NCBI RefSeq assembly: GCF_026914305.1 | Contig: NZ_CP113866.1 | Coordinates: 1,367,501-1,431,500 of the forward strand | DNA length: 64,000 nt | Direction: 5' to 3' | DNA from: Caldicellulosiruptor acetigenus | GTDB taxonomy: Bacteria > Bacillota > Thermoanaerobacteria > Caldicellulosiruptorales > Caldicellulosiruptoraceae | Shown here: positions 44,177 through 53,447 of the stretch, piece by piece | Numbering within the stretch: position 1 is the first letter of the stretch | Layout of the letters: every line of letters begins with the position of its first letter | Position numbers and translations under genes: made by a program | The notes under the pieces: generated by a model | The model's database searches: none | What the model saw: only the letters and a program-made list of their open reading frames with translations | What the model was told of the DNA's origin: nothing

Positions 44177-46824
44177 TTTTGAGCACTCCCCTTTAATATA
44201 TCTTTCAAAATATTCTCAGCTGTCTGCAATGCCATATCTATCTTCGATATATCATTTCCACCGCCTTGGGCAAAGTCTGGTCTTCCACCGCCTTTTCCAC
44301 CAAGCACTGAGCATACTTCTTTTACCACTTTTCCACAATCAACTCCCTTTTTAACTGCCTCTTTCGAACATGACATCAGTATTGTAACCTTGCTACCCTG
44401 CTGTATAATATTTAGCACAATCGCTTTTGAATCTCTTTCCTTAATCTTGTCAGTAAGAAGTTTTACATAATCCATATCGTCTGTCTCTTTTCTGTTCACA
44501 ATCAGCTTGAACTCGCCATAATCAACTGCTTTGCCAAAAAGCGATGAAAGTTCATTTTCGACAACCAAAAGTTTATACTTCTCTACCTCGTTTTCAAGTG
44601 CTTTTATCGTATTTTCAAGCTGTTCTATCTTCGATATTATCTCAGAATCAGTGCTGGCTTTCACTTTGCTTCTTAACTGTTTTAACGTCTGCTGTGTATT
44701 TAGAATAAACTCATAGACCTTGTTTCCAGTAATTGCCTCAATTCTTCTGACACCTGCAGCTACACTCGACTCGGATATTATCTTAAACATTCCTATCTGG
44801 CCCGTGTTATCCACATGTGTTCCGCCACACAGCTCCATACTAAAATCGCCTATTTTTATAACTCTTACCACATTGGAATACTTTTCGTCAAACAGAGCAG
44901 TTGCGCCCATCTTTAAGGCACTGTCCAAATCTGTTACAATCTTTTCAACAGGGATAGCCTGTTGAATAACGTTATTGACCATCTTTTCAATTTCAATTAT
45001 CTGCTCCTCGGACAGCGGCTCATAATGAGCAAAGTCAAATCTGAGTCTGTCAGGGGTAACCTGTGAACCACTTTGTTGTGCGTGTTGTCCCAATATTTTC
45101 CTTAGTGCACTGTGTAAAAGATGAGTTGCAGTATGATTCTTCATTGTTGCAAGTCTTAGCTCTTCGTCCACTTTGGCAACCACACTTGACAAAACAGATA
45201 TCTCACCTTTTAAAACTTTTACCTTATGAAGAATTGTTCCCTTTGGTCCTTTCTTGACATCTAAAACCTCTGCTAAAACTCCTTCACCTTCTAAAATGCC
45301 CTTATCTGCAACTTGTCCACCACTTTCTGCATAAAAAGGAGTTTTGTCTAAGATAACAAAGCACACATCTTCCTCTTTTACATATGCTGTCTCTTCATTG
45401 TCCAGAAAAATCTTAAGTATCTTTGCATCTTGTTCTAAGGTATCATAACCAACAAAAATTGTTTCTATGTCCTCATCAATGACAATGTTTATATCCTTCC
45501 ACCCAGCATTTTCAAGTTCTTTTTGAGCAGCTCTTGCCCTTTCTTTTTGCTGCTGCATAAGCTCATCAAATCTCTCTTGGTCAACAATAATCCCCTTTTC
45601 TGCAGCTATTTCTTTTGTGAGGTCAAGAGGAAATCCATATGTGTCGTACATTCTAAATGCAATCTCACCATTTAAAATGATTTCCTTGTTCTTTTTAAGC
45701 TTTTCAATCTCACTTTCAAGTATCTCAAGCCCAACATCAATTGTCTGATTGAACCTGCTCTCCTCGTTATAGAGCACTTTCTTTATATACTCAGCTTTTT
45801 GAACAAGTTCTGGATACGGATTTTTGTAAGACTCTACAACCGTGTCTACAATAAGGTGCAAGAACGCTTCTTTTTTACCAAGCATCCTACCGTGTCGTGC
45901 AGCTCTTCTGATAAGCCTTCTCAAAACATACCCTCTTCCTTCGTTTGAAGGCAAAATACCATCACCAATCATGAACACTGTGCCGCGAATATGGTCTGTG
46001 ATAACACGTACCGATACATCTTTTTCTGCATCTTTTCCGTACTCATAGCTCGTGACTTCACATACCTTGTCACGAATAGCCTTCACAATATCAATGTCAA
46101 AAAGAGAATCAACCTCTTGCATAATTGCTGCAATTCTCTCAAGACCCATACCTGTGTCAATATTTGGGTTTTTCAACCTGTGGTATACACCATTTTCATC
46201 CTTGTCAAACTGAGTAAAAACAAGATTCCAGAACTCAACAAATCTGTCACAATCACATCCGATACCACAAGTAGGCTTGCCACAACCCTTTTCCTCGCCT
46301 CTATCAAAGTATATCTCAGAACATGGTCCGCATGGTCCTGTTCCTATTTCCCAGAAGTTATCCTCTTTACCCATTCTTTTGATTCTATCTGGTTCTAAGC
46401 CTACCTCTTTGTGCCAAATTTCAAATGCCTCGTCGTCTTCCTCATATATTGTAACCCATAATCTCTCTCTTGGAAGTTTCAAAACCTCTGTAACAAACTC
46501 CCATGCCCAGATAATAGCTTCTCTCTTGAAATAATCACCGAACGAAAAATTGCCCAGCATCTCAAAAAAGGTTGCATGTCTTGCTGTTTTACCCACTCTG
46601 TCGATATCTGGTGTTCTTATACATTTTTGGCATGTGGTAATCCTTCGGCGAGGAGGTTCTTCAATTCCCAAAAAATATGGTTTTAATGGTGCCATACCAG
46701 CGTTTATCAGAAGAAGACTTTTGTCATTTTTAGGAATAAGTGAAAAACTTGGCAGTCTCAAATGTCCTTTTGATTCAAAAAACTGGAGAAACTTTTCCCT
46801 TATCTCGTCTGTAGACATGTACAT
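44173..46824 (-). CDS. alaS: alanyl-tRNA synthetase
   Basis: 883 residues, full length. Class II motifs in the N-terminal third (LLINAGMAPLKPYF, ARHATFFEMLGNFSFGDYF, IDTGMGLERIA), the editing zinc motif HTATHLLHSAL...CGGTHV, and the C-terminal glycine-rich GGKGGGRPDFAQGGG domain. The start may be ATG 46818. The promoter lies just upstream, and no T-box is seen in the 100-base gap. Confidence 0.97.
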   Translation of the reverse strand: MYMSTDEIREKFLQFFESKGHLRLPSFSLIPKNDKSLLLINAGMAPLKPYFLGIEEPPRRRITTCQKCIRTPDIDRVGKTARHATFFEMLGNFSFGDYFKREAIIWAWEFVTEVLKLPRERLWVTIYEEDDEAFEIWHKEVGLEPDRIKRMGKEDNFWEIGTGPCGPCSEIYFDRGEEKGCGKPTCGIGCDCDRFVEFWNLVFTQFDKDENGVYHRLKNPNIDTGMGLERIAAIMQEVDSLFDIDIVKAIRDKVCEVTSYEYGKDAEKDVSVRVITDHIRGTVFMIGDGILPSNEGRGYVLRRLIRRAARHGRMLGKKEAFLHLIVDTVVESYKNPYPELVQKAEYIKKVLYNEESRFNQTIDVGLEILESEIEKLKKNKEIILNGEIAFRMYDTYGFPLDLTKEIAAEKGIIVDQERFDELMQQQKERARAAQKELENAGWKDINIVIDEDIETIFVGYDTLEQDAKILKIFLDNEETAYVKEEDVCFVILDKTPFYAESGGQVADKGILEGEGVLAEVLDVKKGPKGTILHKVKVLKGEISVLSSVVAKVDEELRLATMKNHTATHLLHSALRKILGQHAQQSGSQVTPDRLRFDFAHYEPLSEEQIIEIEKMVNNVIQQAIPVEKIVTDLDSALKMGATALFDEKYSNVVRVIKIGDFSMELCGGTHVDNTGQIGMFKIISESSVAAGVRRIEAITGNKVYEFILNTQQTLKQLRSKVKASTDSEIISKIEQLENTIKALENEVEKYKLLVVENELSSLFGKAVDYGEFKLIVNRKETDDMDYVKLLTDKIKERDSKAIVLNIIQQGSKVTILMSCSKEAVKKGVDCGKVVKEVCSVLGGKGGGRPDFAQGGGNDISKIDMALQTAENILKDILKGSAQK

Positions 46825-46893
46825 CTTTCAATCAGCCTTTCCTTATGGTATTTTTTAGAAAGTAGTTTTTATATTTTTTCAATACAATCAAAA

Positions 46894-46922
46894 TTTTATT
46901 AAAGCCAAAATACAAAGTCAAC
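46894..46922 (-). promoter_or_regulatory. alaS promoter
   Basis: Minus-strand -35 TTGACT (46917-46922), 17-base spacer, -10 TAAAAT (46894-46899), about 70 bases before the alaS start. Confidence 0.75.
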
Positions 46923-46927
46923 AATAT

Positions 46928-47983
46928 TCACTCAATCTTCTCAGATTTTATCCTTTTCATGATGTTAATAAATATAATTTTTATTACTGCAGCAATAGGA
47001 ATGGCAAAGAACATTGCAACAAACCCAAATATTTTGTTTGCTAAGATTATAACTATAATTATGGTAAGAGGATGAAGTCCAACTTTTGAACCAATAACTC
47101 GTGGGGATATGATAAAACTGTCTACTTGCTGAAGTAGGACTAAAAAAATTACAATCAATATAGCCTTTATGTAGGAGTCGGAAAGCGCTATTATCACTGC
47201 TGGAATACTGCTAAATATTGGTCCAAAATAGGGAATCAAATTACCAATACCGGTTATCACACCCAAAAGAGCTGCATACCTTACAGAAAGAATGGAGAAT
47301 CCTATAAAGCTTAACATTCCAACTATAAAAGCGTCAAGAAGCTGTCCTCGAATATACTGATGAAGCACCCTATTTATATCAGCAAAGATATAAAGCCCTT
47401 CCTTTCTGTATTTCTCGGGTAATAGCCATTTTATCCACATGACCAACCTTTTCCAATCCCTCAGTATATAAAAAGATATAATAGGAATAAGAAGATAATA
47501 CAAGATGTTAGAGGAAATACTCTTTACAATGTTTAAAAATATTGATAATGTTTGTTTGGAAATTCCTTCGATGTTGATAGAATTTGCGTTTAGTATTTCT
47601 TTAATATCAATGTTTAGCTTATTCAAAAGTTTAGAATCAATCTCAAAAAACCACTTTTGAATGAGTGCTATATATTCAGGAACGTTTTGAATAAGCTGCT
47701 TAGTTTCGCTGACAAATAAAGGAATAAAATATACAAAAACCATAATAGTGATACCAAAGATTATTGCAAAAGAAATCAGGATTGAAATATCTCTTGACCG
47801 AACCTTTTTTTCTAAAAAATCTACGCAGGGTTTTAAGAGATATGATAAAAATAGCGCAATCAAAAATGGAATCAAAATTGGCCAAAATGCCTTAATATTC
47901 ACAAAAAAATAAATAACGATTGCAATCAGAGTCATGAACAATATGTCCGTAAAATACTTTTTTACCAATTTTATTATGTGCAC
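46928..47983 (-). CDS. AI-2E family (PerM/YtvI-type) membrane transporter
   Basis: 351 residues with about eight hydrophobic helices and the family region LLPEKYRKEGLYIFADINRV followed by GNLIPYFGPIFSSIPAVIIAL and HPLTIIIVIILANKIFG (each within the C-terminal half). Members export small molecules or ions; substrate unknown. Start is GTG 47983 after GAGGTG. It follows the short YtxH-like gene, with a terminator between. Confidence 0.88.
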   Translation of the reverse strand: MHIIKLVKKYFTDILFMTLIAIVIYFFVNIKAFWPILIPFLIALFLSYLLKPCVDFLEKKVRSRDISILISFAIIFGITIMVFVYFIPLFVSETKQLIQNVPEYIALIQKWFFEIDSKLLNKLNIDIKEILNANSINIEGISKQTLSIFLNIVKSISSNILYYLLIPIISFYILRDWKRLVMWIKWLLPEKYRKEGLYIFADINRVLHQYIRGQLLDAFIVGMLSFIGFSILSVRYAALLGVITGIGNLIPYFGPIFSSIPAVIIALSDSYIKAILIVIFLVLLQQVDSFIISPRVIGSKVGLHPLTIIIVIILANKIFGFVAMFFAIPIAAVIKIIFINIMKRIKSEKIE

Positions 47984-48026
47984 TTTTTAACACCTCAAAT
48001 AAAATTATTCTTATCACTAAAAATAT

Positions 48027-48055
48027 TAAAAAAGCAGGGAAGAATACCTTCCCTA
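48027..48055 (-). terminator. terminator overlapping the small-gene stop codon
   Basis: Minus-strand stem AGGGAAG / CTTCCCT (48048-48054 with 48036-48042), 5-base loop, then GCTTTTTT. It directly follows the 53-residue gene. Confidence 0.75.
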
Positions 48056-48214
48056 TCGAAAAAGCTTATTTGCCATACTCATCAGCTTTTTAGCTATTAT
48101 TCTTTTCAAAATCTTATTTTTCATATTTTTGGAAGATGCAGGAAACAGCATAGCAGATATAATCCCGCCAACTATGCTTCCTATCAATACATGTTTTGCA
48201 GAGATTCTTTTCAA
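48053..48214 (-). CDS. small one-helix membrane protein, YtxH-like
   Basis: 53 residues, TTG start at 48214 after GAGGTG with 7-base spacing, stop at the terminator. The sequence has a glycine-rich hydrophobic helix (LIGSIVGGIISAMLF) followed by a basic tail (KNKILKRIIAKKLMSMANKLF). This resembles small YtxH-type proteins but is too short to be sure. It lies between the PRC-barrel gene and the AI-2E transporter, starting 12 bases after the PRC-barrel gene ends. Confidence 0.55.
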   Translation of the reverse strand: MKRISAKHVLIGSIVGGIISAMLFPASSKNMKNKILKRIIAKKLMSMANKLFR

Positions 48215-48225
48215 GGTCTCACACC

Positions 48226-48672
48226 TCAGCTTAATATTTTATTTTCTCTTAATATTATTTCCTCAGGGCTCAATATTATTTTTTTATTTTTTATATAGCT
48301 CCAAATACTCTCTGCAACCTGATATTCTAAAATTTTAAAGTTCTCTGCATTAAATATAATGTCAATTACAATCCCTATCAAAAATCCATTTTCGTCTATT
48401 ACTTCTTTTAAAAAAATTTCTTGTGCTCTTAAAAACGGCAAGCAATCAATAAAAGCATGAATACTACGTACAATCAAAAGTTGGTTATTTATAGACTCAA
48501 TGTCCTCTTCCAAAACATATGCACACGATGGCATGCCAAATGAGTTTTTAACACGCACCTTAAATCCAATTACTTTGTCATCTTTGATTAACATGTCTTC
48601 AACTTTTCCTGTTACTTTATTGTCTAAATTAAGGACAGGCTTGTTTTTCAGGACAGAAAATGAGATCTTCAT
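48226..48672 (-). CDS. PRC-barrel domain protein
   Basis: 148 residues with two PRC-barrel-like repeats: VLNLDNKVTGKVEDMLI near residue 13 and EVIDENGFLIGIVIDIIF near residue 90. Such proteins (YlmC/YmxH and relatives) act in RNA processing or envelope roles; exact function unknown. Upstream of the YtxH-like gene and after ispH-rpsA. Confidence 0.8.
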   Translation of the reverse strand: MKISFSVLKNKPVLNLDNKVTGKVEDMLIKDDKVIGFKVRVKNSFGMPSCAYVLEEDIESINNQLLIVRSIHAFIDCLPFLRAQEIFLKEVIDENGFLIGIVIDIIFNAENFKILEYQVAESIWSYIKNKKIILSPEEIILRENKILS

Positions 48673-48692
48673 GGGCTCTTAAAATATTAAAT

Positions 48693-50684
48693 TTATTGTT
48701 CTAACTCTATATTCTTCACAAAATCAGCAAGTGTTATCACAAAATCTTCATTATGCTCAGTATCTACATTTTCTTCTTCATGCAAATCTTTTAAAGACAA
48801 TGCAATCCTTCGCTTTTCTTCATCAATCTCTATAACTTTTGCTTTGAGTCTATCCCCAACTTTATATACGTTATGTGGTCTTTGGTTGTATCCAAGTGGA
48901 ATATTTGAAATGTGAACAAAACCATCAACATCATGTTCTGTAATCCACACAATAAGTCCAAATGGTAACACCTTTGTCACTTCACAGTCAACAAGCATTC
49001 CCAAATACAAGTTTTTAATCTTTTTTATCCACTCATCATCTTGAGTCTTTTTAATGCTCAGATATATCTGCTTTTTGTTCTTGTCTATATCAAGAATCTT
49101 CACCTTGACTTTTTCGCCAATTTCAAATAATTTTTTAAGTTCTGCACCTTTTTTCAAATATCCAACTTCACTTGCAGGTACAAAACCTCGCAGGTTCTCA
49201 AAATTTACCACAATGCCTTTTTCTCTTATCTCAACTACAGTGCCCTCGTATTCTTTGGAAAAATCTAAAGAATCAATCTGTTTAATAAATCTCTCCTCTT
49301 CTTTTTGTTTTAGCAAAGATTTTCGACTTCCAAAAGCAATCTTTTTTTCTTTGTTTACCTCTGTAATTTCTATTTCAAATATCTTTCCTATATCCGAAGT
49401 TTGAACATCTTCACCCCACTGTGAAATTGGAACATACACGTTTGTGCCTCTAAAATCGCAAACCACACTTTTTTCTTTAATTGATTTTACAATTGCTCTT
49501 ACCGGCTCTTTATTTTCATACTTTGAAAGCAGCTCTTCAAAACCGTGAAGTACATCTGCCCGATATTTTGATAAAACCACATTTCCTTCTTCATCTGACT
49601 CTTTTATCACTACTGCTTCGATTGTCTCACCTATCTTAAATAGGTCCTTCAAATTTACATTTCCATTCTTGATAACCTCATCTTTGTAAATTATACCCTC
49701 TGCCTTGTAACCAATATCAACAAGTAGATAATCTTCCTCAACTTTTATTATCCTGCCTTTTACAACTTCACCTCTTTGCACTGCCAAAAAGCTTCTATCA
49801 ATAAGCCTCTCAAAATCTTTTAGAGTCATCTCATTAAACTTTTCTTCCAGATGTTTTACCACCTCTTCAATCTGTTCAGGAGAAGTGGAAGCACCTGCTG
49901 TCACCCCAATGCTCTTTATATGGCTATCTAATTTTATTGAATCTAAATCTTCAACTTTTTCAATAAAAAATGTGGGTTTTATCTCCTTCAGAAGCTGATA
50001 CAATTTGTTGGTATTAGAACTTTTTTTATCACCAACAACCAACATTATGTCCACATGCTTTGCAAGTTCTGATGCTTCCTTTTGCCTGTTTATTGTTGCT
50101 TTGCATATGGTATCGAACACTTTATAATTTGTATGAGTCTCTAAAAATTCTCTTATCTCACTCCATTTTTTGCTGTCAAATGTGGTCTGACAGACAACCA
50201 CAGCTTGCCCTTCAACTTGATTAATTGCTTCTTTTATTTTTTCAATACTATCTACAACAAAACATTTTCTATTATTGCTAACATGACCAACAATTCCTTT
50301 TACTTCGGGATGATTCATATCTCCAACAACAATTATGTCATACCCGTTTTCTGAATGTTCATTTACTATTTCGTGAATCTTTTTAACATACGGGCATGTA
50401 AAATCATAAACTTTCTCTGCTCTTTTCTCAATTTCAGCATACTCGTCCATCGAAACACCGTGAGAACGAATAAAAATTATATCTTCTTTCCCAATTTGCT
50501 CAATATCCTCTACAACTTCTACACCTAACTCTTTCAATTTATCTATAACATAACTGTTATGTATTAACATTCCATACACCTTTATAGATTTTCCCTTATT
50601 TGCTTTAGCCCATGCCAAAACGCCTTCTACTGCCCTTTGAACACCAAAACAAAATCCAGCACTTTGCGCAACCTTAATAATCAT
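48693..50684 (-). CDS. IspH-ribosomal protein S1 fusion (HMBPP reductase / S1)
   Basis: 663 residues. Residues 1-~280 are 4-hydroxy-3-methylbut-2-enyl diphosphate reductase, the last MEP isoprenoid step, with [4Fe-4S] ligands C12 (AGFCFGVQRA), CPYVKKIHE and CKATINRQKEA. Residues ~300-650 carry four S1 RNA-binding domains (for example GRIIKVEEDYLLVDIGYKAEG, GTVVEIREKGIVVNFENLRG [partial], VDGFVHISNIPLG). The fusion is a known Clostridia arrangement. RBS AGGGGA precedes the ATG. It lies after plsC and before the PRC-barrel gene. Confidence 0.95.
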   Translation of the reverse strand: MIIKVAQSAGFCFGVQRAVEGVLAWAKANKGKSIKVYGMLIHNSYVIDKLKELGVEVVEDIEQIGKEDIIFIRSHGVSMDEYAEIEKRAEKVYDFTCPYVKKIHEIVNEHSENGYDIIVVGDMNHPEVKGIVGHVSNNRKCFVVDSIEKIKEAINQVEGQAVVVCQTTFDSKKWSEIREFLETHTNYKVFDTICKATINRQKEASELAKHVDIMLVVGDKKSSNTNKLYQLLKEIKPTFFIEKVEDLDSIKLDSHIKSIGVTAGASTSPEQIEEVVKHLEEKFNEMTLKDFERLIDRSFLAVQRGEVVKGRIIKVEEDYLLVDIGYKAEGIIYKDEVIKNGNVNLKDLFKIGETIEAVVIKESDEEGNVVLSKYRADVLHGFEELLSKYENKEPVRAIVKSIKEKSVVCDFRGTNVYVPISQWGEDVQTSDIGKIFEIEITEVNKEKKIAFGSRKSLLKQKEEERFIKQIDSLDFSKEYEGTVVEIREKGIVVNFENLRGFVPASEVGYLKKGAELKKLFEIGEKVKVKILDIDKNKKQIYLSIKKTQDDEWIKKIKNLYLGMLVDCEVTKVLPFGLIVWITEHDVDGFVHISNIPLGYNQRPHNVYKVGDRLKAKVIEIDEEKRRIALSLKDLHEEENVDTEHNEDFVITLADFVKNIELEQ

Positions 50685-50706
50685 TCTTTTTACTTCCCCT
50701 CTTCCG

Positions 50707-51282
50707 TTATTTTAGGATAAGTTCCTTAATTTCATTCATGATTGTATCTACAATCTCTTGATTATCTAAACTATTATCTCTAAATTCCATTGGTCTTCCA
50801 ATTCTCACTCTTATCCTACCAAAGGGAACTATTTTTCCAGAAATACCAACTGGTAAGACCTTTGCACCTGTTGCTTTAATTATAGTCGCAACTCCTTTTT
50901 CACCTTTTAAAATTATTTCTTTTGTCCTGTTTCTTTTTCCTTCCGGGAAAATACCCAAAATATTGCCAGATTTTATAACCTCTATAGCTTTTTTTATTGC
51001 TCCAATATCGCTTTTGCCACGCTTGACAGGAAAAGCTCCAAACGTTTTGATGATCGGTGCAAGCCACCAAATTCTAAAAAGTTCACTTTTAGCCATAAAA
51101 TATACTCGCCTGTCGAATATAAGTATAATCAAAACTGGGTCAAGGTAACTTCTGTGATTTGCGCAGATAATAAAAGGACCTTCTGGTATATTTTCTTTTC
51201 CTTCAACTCTTATGAAAAAGATACACTTTAAAATAATAAAAGCAACCTTTCGAATAAGGTTGAGAATAAAATTATACTTCAT
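50707..51282 (-). CDS. plsC: 1-acyl-sn-glycerol-3-phosphate acyltransferase
   Basis: 191 residues. Catalytic HX4D motif ANHRSYLDP (H43, D48), FPVKRG and FPEGKRNR are present, with an N-terminal hydrophobic helix. Makes phosphatidic acid in the membrane. Its ATG lies inside the end of cmk (11-base overlap). The cmk-plsC-ispH order is conserved in Firmicutes. Confidence 0.94.
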   Translation of the reverse strand: MKYNFILNLIRKVAFIILKCIFFIRVEGKENIPEGPFIICANHRSYLDPVLIILIFDRRVYFMAKSELFRIWWLAPIIKTFGAFPVKRGKSDIGAIKKAIEVIKSGNILGIFPEGKRNRTKEIILKGEKGVATIIKATGAKVLPVGISGKIVPFGRIRVRIGRPMEFRDNSLDNQEIVDTIMNEIKELILK

Positions 51283-51952
51283 CTTTGACCACCTTGTAAA
51301 AAAGCTCTAAAACCTTTTGCAAGACCTCTTCAATTGAAAGGGAAGTTGAATCTATAACAATGGCATCCTCAGCTACTCTCAAAGGGGCAAACTCTCTTGT
51401 CATATCATTTTGGTCCCTTTTCTTTATCTCATCTAAAAGTTGATAGTAATCTACATCATAGCCTTTTTGCTTCAGTTCCAAAAACCTTCTCTTTGCTCTT
51501 TCCTCAGCTGTAGCTGTCAAAAAGATTTTTAGCTCGGCATTTGGTAAAACATGAGTTCCTATATCTCTTCCGTCCATTATAACCCCTTTTTGTTTTGCTA
51601 AGTCTTGCTGCATCTTTACAAGTCTTTCTCGCACTTCTCTGATTTTTGACACGTCAGATGCATACATTGAAACCTCGGGCTGGCGAATTTTTTCTGTGAC
51701 ATCTTCGCCATCTAAAAAGACAAGTTGTTTACCATCCACAAGTTTTATTTGTATATCAGTTGAGTTTAAAATCTCAACAATCTTTCTACTGTCATGCGGG
51801 GAGATATTACTCTTAAGTACTTTGAGTCCAACAGCTCTGTACATTGCACCTGTATCAATATGAATATATCCAAGCTGGCTTGCTAAAAGCTTTGAAATTG
51901 TACTTTTTCCTGCCCCTGCAGGACCATCAATTGCAATGTTAATCTTCTTCAT
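51272..51952 (-). CDS. cmk: cytidylate kinase
   Basis: Phosphorylates CMP/dCMP. 226 residues. P-loop GPAGAGKS (10-17), IDTGAMYRA and RDIGTHVLPNA motifs. Its start overlaps the aroH stop by 4 bases. Confidence 0.96.
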   Translation of the reverse strand: MKKINIAIDGPAGAGKSTISKLLASQLGYIHIDTGAMYRAVGLKVLKSNISPHDSRKIVEILNSTDIQIKLVDGKQLVFLDGEDVTEKIRQPEVSMYASDVSKIREVRERLVKMQQDLAKQKGVIMDGRDIGTHVLPNAELKIFLTATAEERAKRRFLELKQKGYDVDYYQLLDEIKKRDQNDMTREFAPLRVAEDAIVIDSTSLSIEEVLQKVLELFYKVVKDEV

Positions 51953-52323
51953 AAATCTTCACCTTTCTCACAAGTTAAGTCTTCCCTGAGTTTTGTTGCT
52001 TCTTTCAAATAAACATGTTTAGGAGTAAAGCTATTATCTCTTTGAATAAGCATAAGAAGCCTAATACATTTAGTGAGCGCTCCTTCAATGTCAAGCTCTT
52101 GAGCACATATAAGAGGAATATCCACAAACCCCATGAGTCTTGCTGCATATGCTGGAAAAGCCGATTTTAGGTCTTTGGTCATTGTAAACAAAATAAAAAC
52201 AATCTCCTCTTTTTTAAGATTGTTTCTAAGCATAATTTCATTCAAAAGTTCTTGAGTACATCTGACAATCTCCTCTTTGCAATCATTCTCAACAGTTGTA
52301 GCACCTCTTATTGCAAAAACCAA
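51949..52323 (-). CDS. aroH: chorismate mutase, AroH type
   Basis: Converts chorismate to prephenate for Phe/Tyr synthesis. 124 residues from a TTG start at 52323, 7 bases after AGGGGG; this gives the family N-terminus VFAIRGATTVENDCKEEI. Other signature stretches: FTMTKDLKSAFPAYAAR and RCIRLLMLIQ-type end (CIRLLMLIQRD). The longer reading to 52359 lacks a ribosome site. Confidence 0.93.
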   Translation of the reverse strand: MVFAIRGATTVENDCKEEIVRCTQELLNEIMLRNNLKKEEIVFILFTMTKDLKSAFPAYAARLMGFVDIPLICAQELDIEGALTKCIRLLMLIQRDNSFTPKHVYLKEATKLREDLTCEKGEDL

Positions 52324-52367
52324 GGTCATTCCCCCTACTAATTCTTTCATCTTTTGCACAAAAACTT

Positions 52368-52790
52368 TTATATAACCCTGTGACCAAGTCCTATTGCCAC
52401 CTCATTTAAATGTAAAAGACCTATCCCAAAAAATATTGCAACCGCAACATGCTCTTCAAACCTTGCAATGCCAATCTTTCCACCCACATTAAGGCCAATT
52501 GCTTTTTGCATAATTTGAGATATCGCTTCTCTTGTTGCTCCTGCAACAGCGCCTTCCTCTTGATGTACTTCGTTTATAACACCTTCTCTTTTGGCAGCAA
52601 CAACTGCTCTTTCAACAATTTTCATAACAGAGGTTATAAATTCTCCACCAAAATCTACTGCTGCGCATCTTATTCCTATTTTAAAAAAATCTTCTTGAAT
52701 CTTCTTTTCTTCTTGTCTGTTCTGGCTCAAGGCCATCAAAATAGCTGCTCTTGAGACGTCCTTGCTCCCAAACTCCTTTTTCTCCATCAC
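52368..52790 (-). CDS. HutP-family RNA-binding-type protein
   Basis: About 140 residues. The C-terminal two-thirds matches the HutP pattern (KIVERAVVAAKREGVI, then VGGKIGIARFEEHVAVAIFFGIGLLHLNE and IGLGHRVI, split). HutP in Bacillus binds the hut leader RNA with histidine and Mg2+ to prevent termination. Here no hut gene is near; the neighbours are aroH and a phosphatase. The start is GTG 52790 or ATG 52787; the ATG at 52811 has no ribosome site. Confidence 0.75.
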   Translation of the reverse strand: MMEKKEFGSKDVSRAAILMALSQNRQEEKKIQEDFFKIGIRCAAVDFGGEFITSVMKIVERAVVAAKREGVINEVHQEEGAVAGATREAISQIMQKAIGLNVGGKIGIARFEEHVAVAIFFGIGLLHLNEVAIGLGHRVI

Positions 52791-52811
52791 TTTATATACC
52801 CCACTTTTCAT

Positions 52812-53441
52812 TTAAATTATTGGGCGAACTTGTTCTGATGTTAAATGAGACATATCATTCAAAAGACTGAGCATTGTCCTTTCTCCTTTAATATCAACAA
52901 TACTCAAACTTGCATTTCCAATCCAGCACTTTTTATAAAAATCAAGCGGTAGGTTCAAAAGATATATGATTGAAAGTTTTACTATCCCACCGTGAGTAAC
53001 AACTACAATATTGCTGTAATCCCTTTGCAAAATCTCATCAAAAAAACTTTTAACTCTTTTCATAACAACATCCAGATTGCCTTCACCTGGGAAAATGGCC
53101 TTATCGGGATTGTCTTTCCACATCAAGTACGTCTGAGAGTATTTCTTTTCAAGTTCATCAAAGCTCAACCCTTCCCACTCGCCAAAATTTATCTCATTGA
53201 GTTTTTCAGAAGTTTCAAATAAAGTCTGGGGATGATAAGATTTTATATAACTTGCCGTAGTATAAGCCCTCTTTAATGTACTTGAAAATATTATATCAAT
53301 CTTCTTATTTTTAAGCCTCTCAGCAATCTTTTTTGCCTGTTCAATACCAGTTGAGTTGAGTTCTGTGTCGATTGAACCCTGAACAAGGTTGAGCTTATTC
53401 CAGTCGGTCTCACCATGTCTTACCAAATAAATTCTTTTCAA
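52812..53441 (-). CDS. histidine phosphatase (phosphoglycerate mutase-like)
   Basis: 209 residues. RHGETDWN (R8, H9) and a second-half THGGI are the phosphatase signatures; FSSTLKRAYTTA matches the family. Likely a phosphatase on a sugar or cobalamin-type phosphate rather than glycolytic mutase. It follows rpiR by 6 bases. Confidence 0.88.
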   Translation of the reverse strand: MKRIYLVRHGETDWNKLNLVQGSIDTELNSTGIEQAKKIAERLKNKKIDIIFSSTLKRAYTTASYIKSYHPQTLFETSEKLNEINFGEWEGLSFDELEKKYSQTYLMWKDNPDKAIFPGEGNLDVVMKRVKSFFDEILQRDYSNIVVVTHGGIVKLSIIYLLNLPLDFYKKCWIGNASLSIVDIKGERTMLSLLNDMSHLTSEQVRPII

Positions 53442-53447
53442 GCTGCA

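Noticed and set aside
46825..46927. T-box leader before alaS
   Set aside because: The gap is only about 100 bases and shows a plain promoter, no T-box sequence and no terminator.
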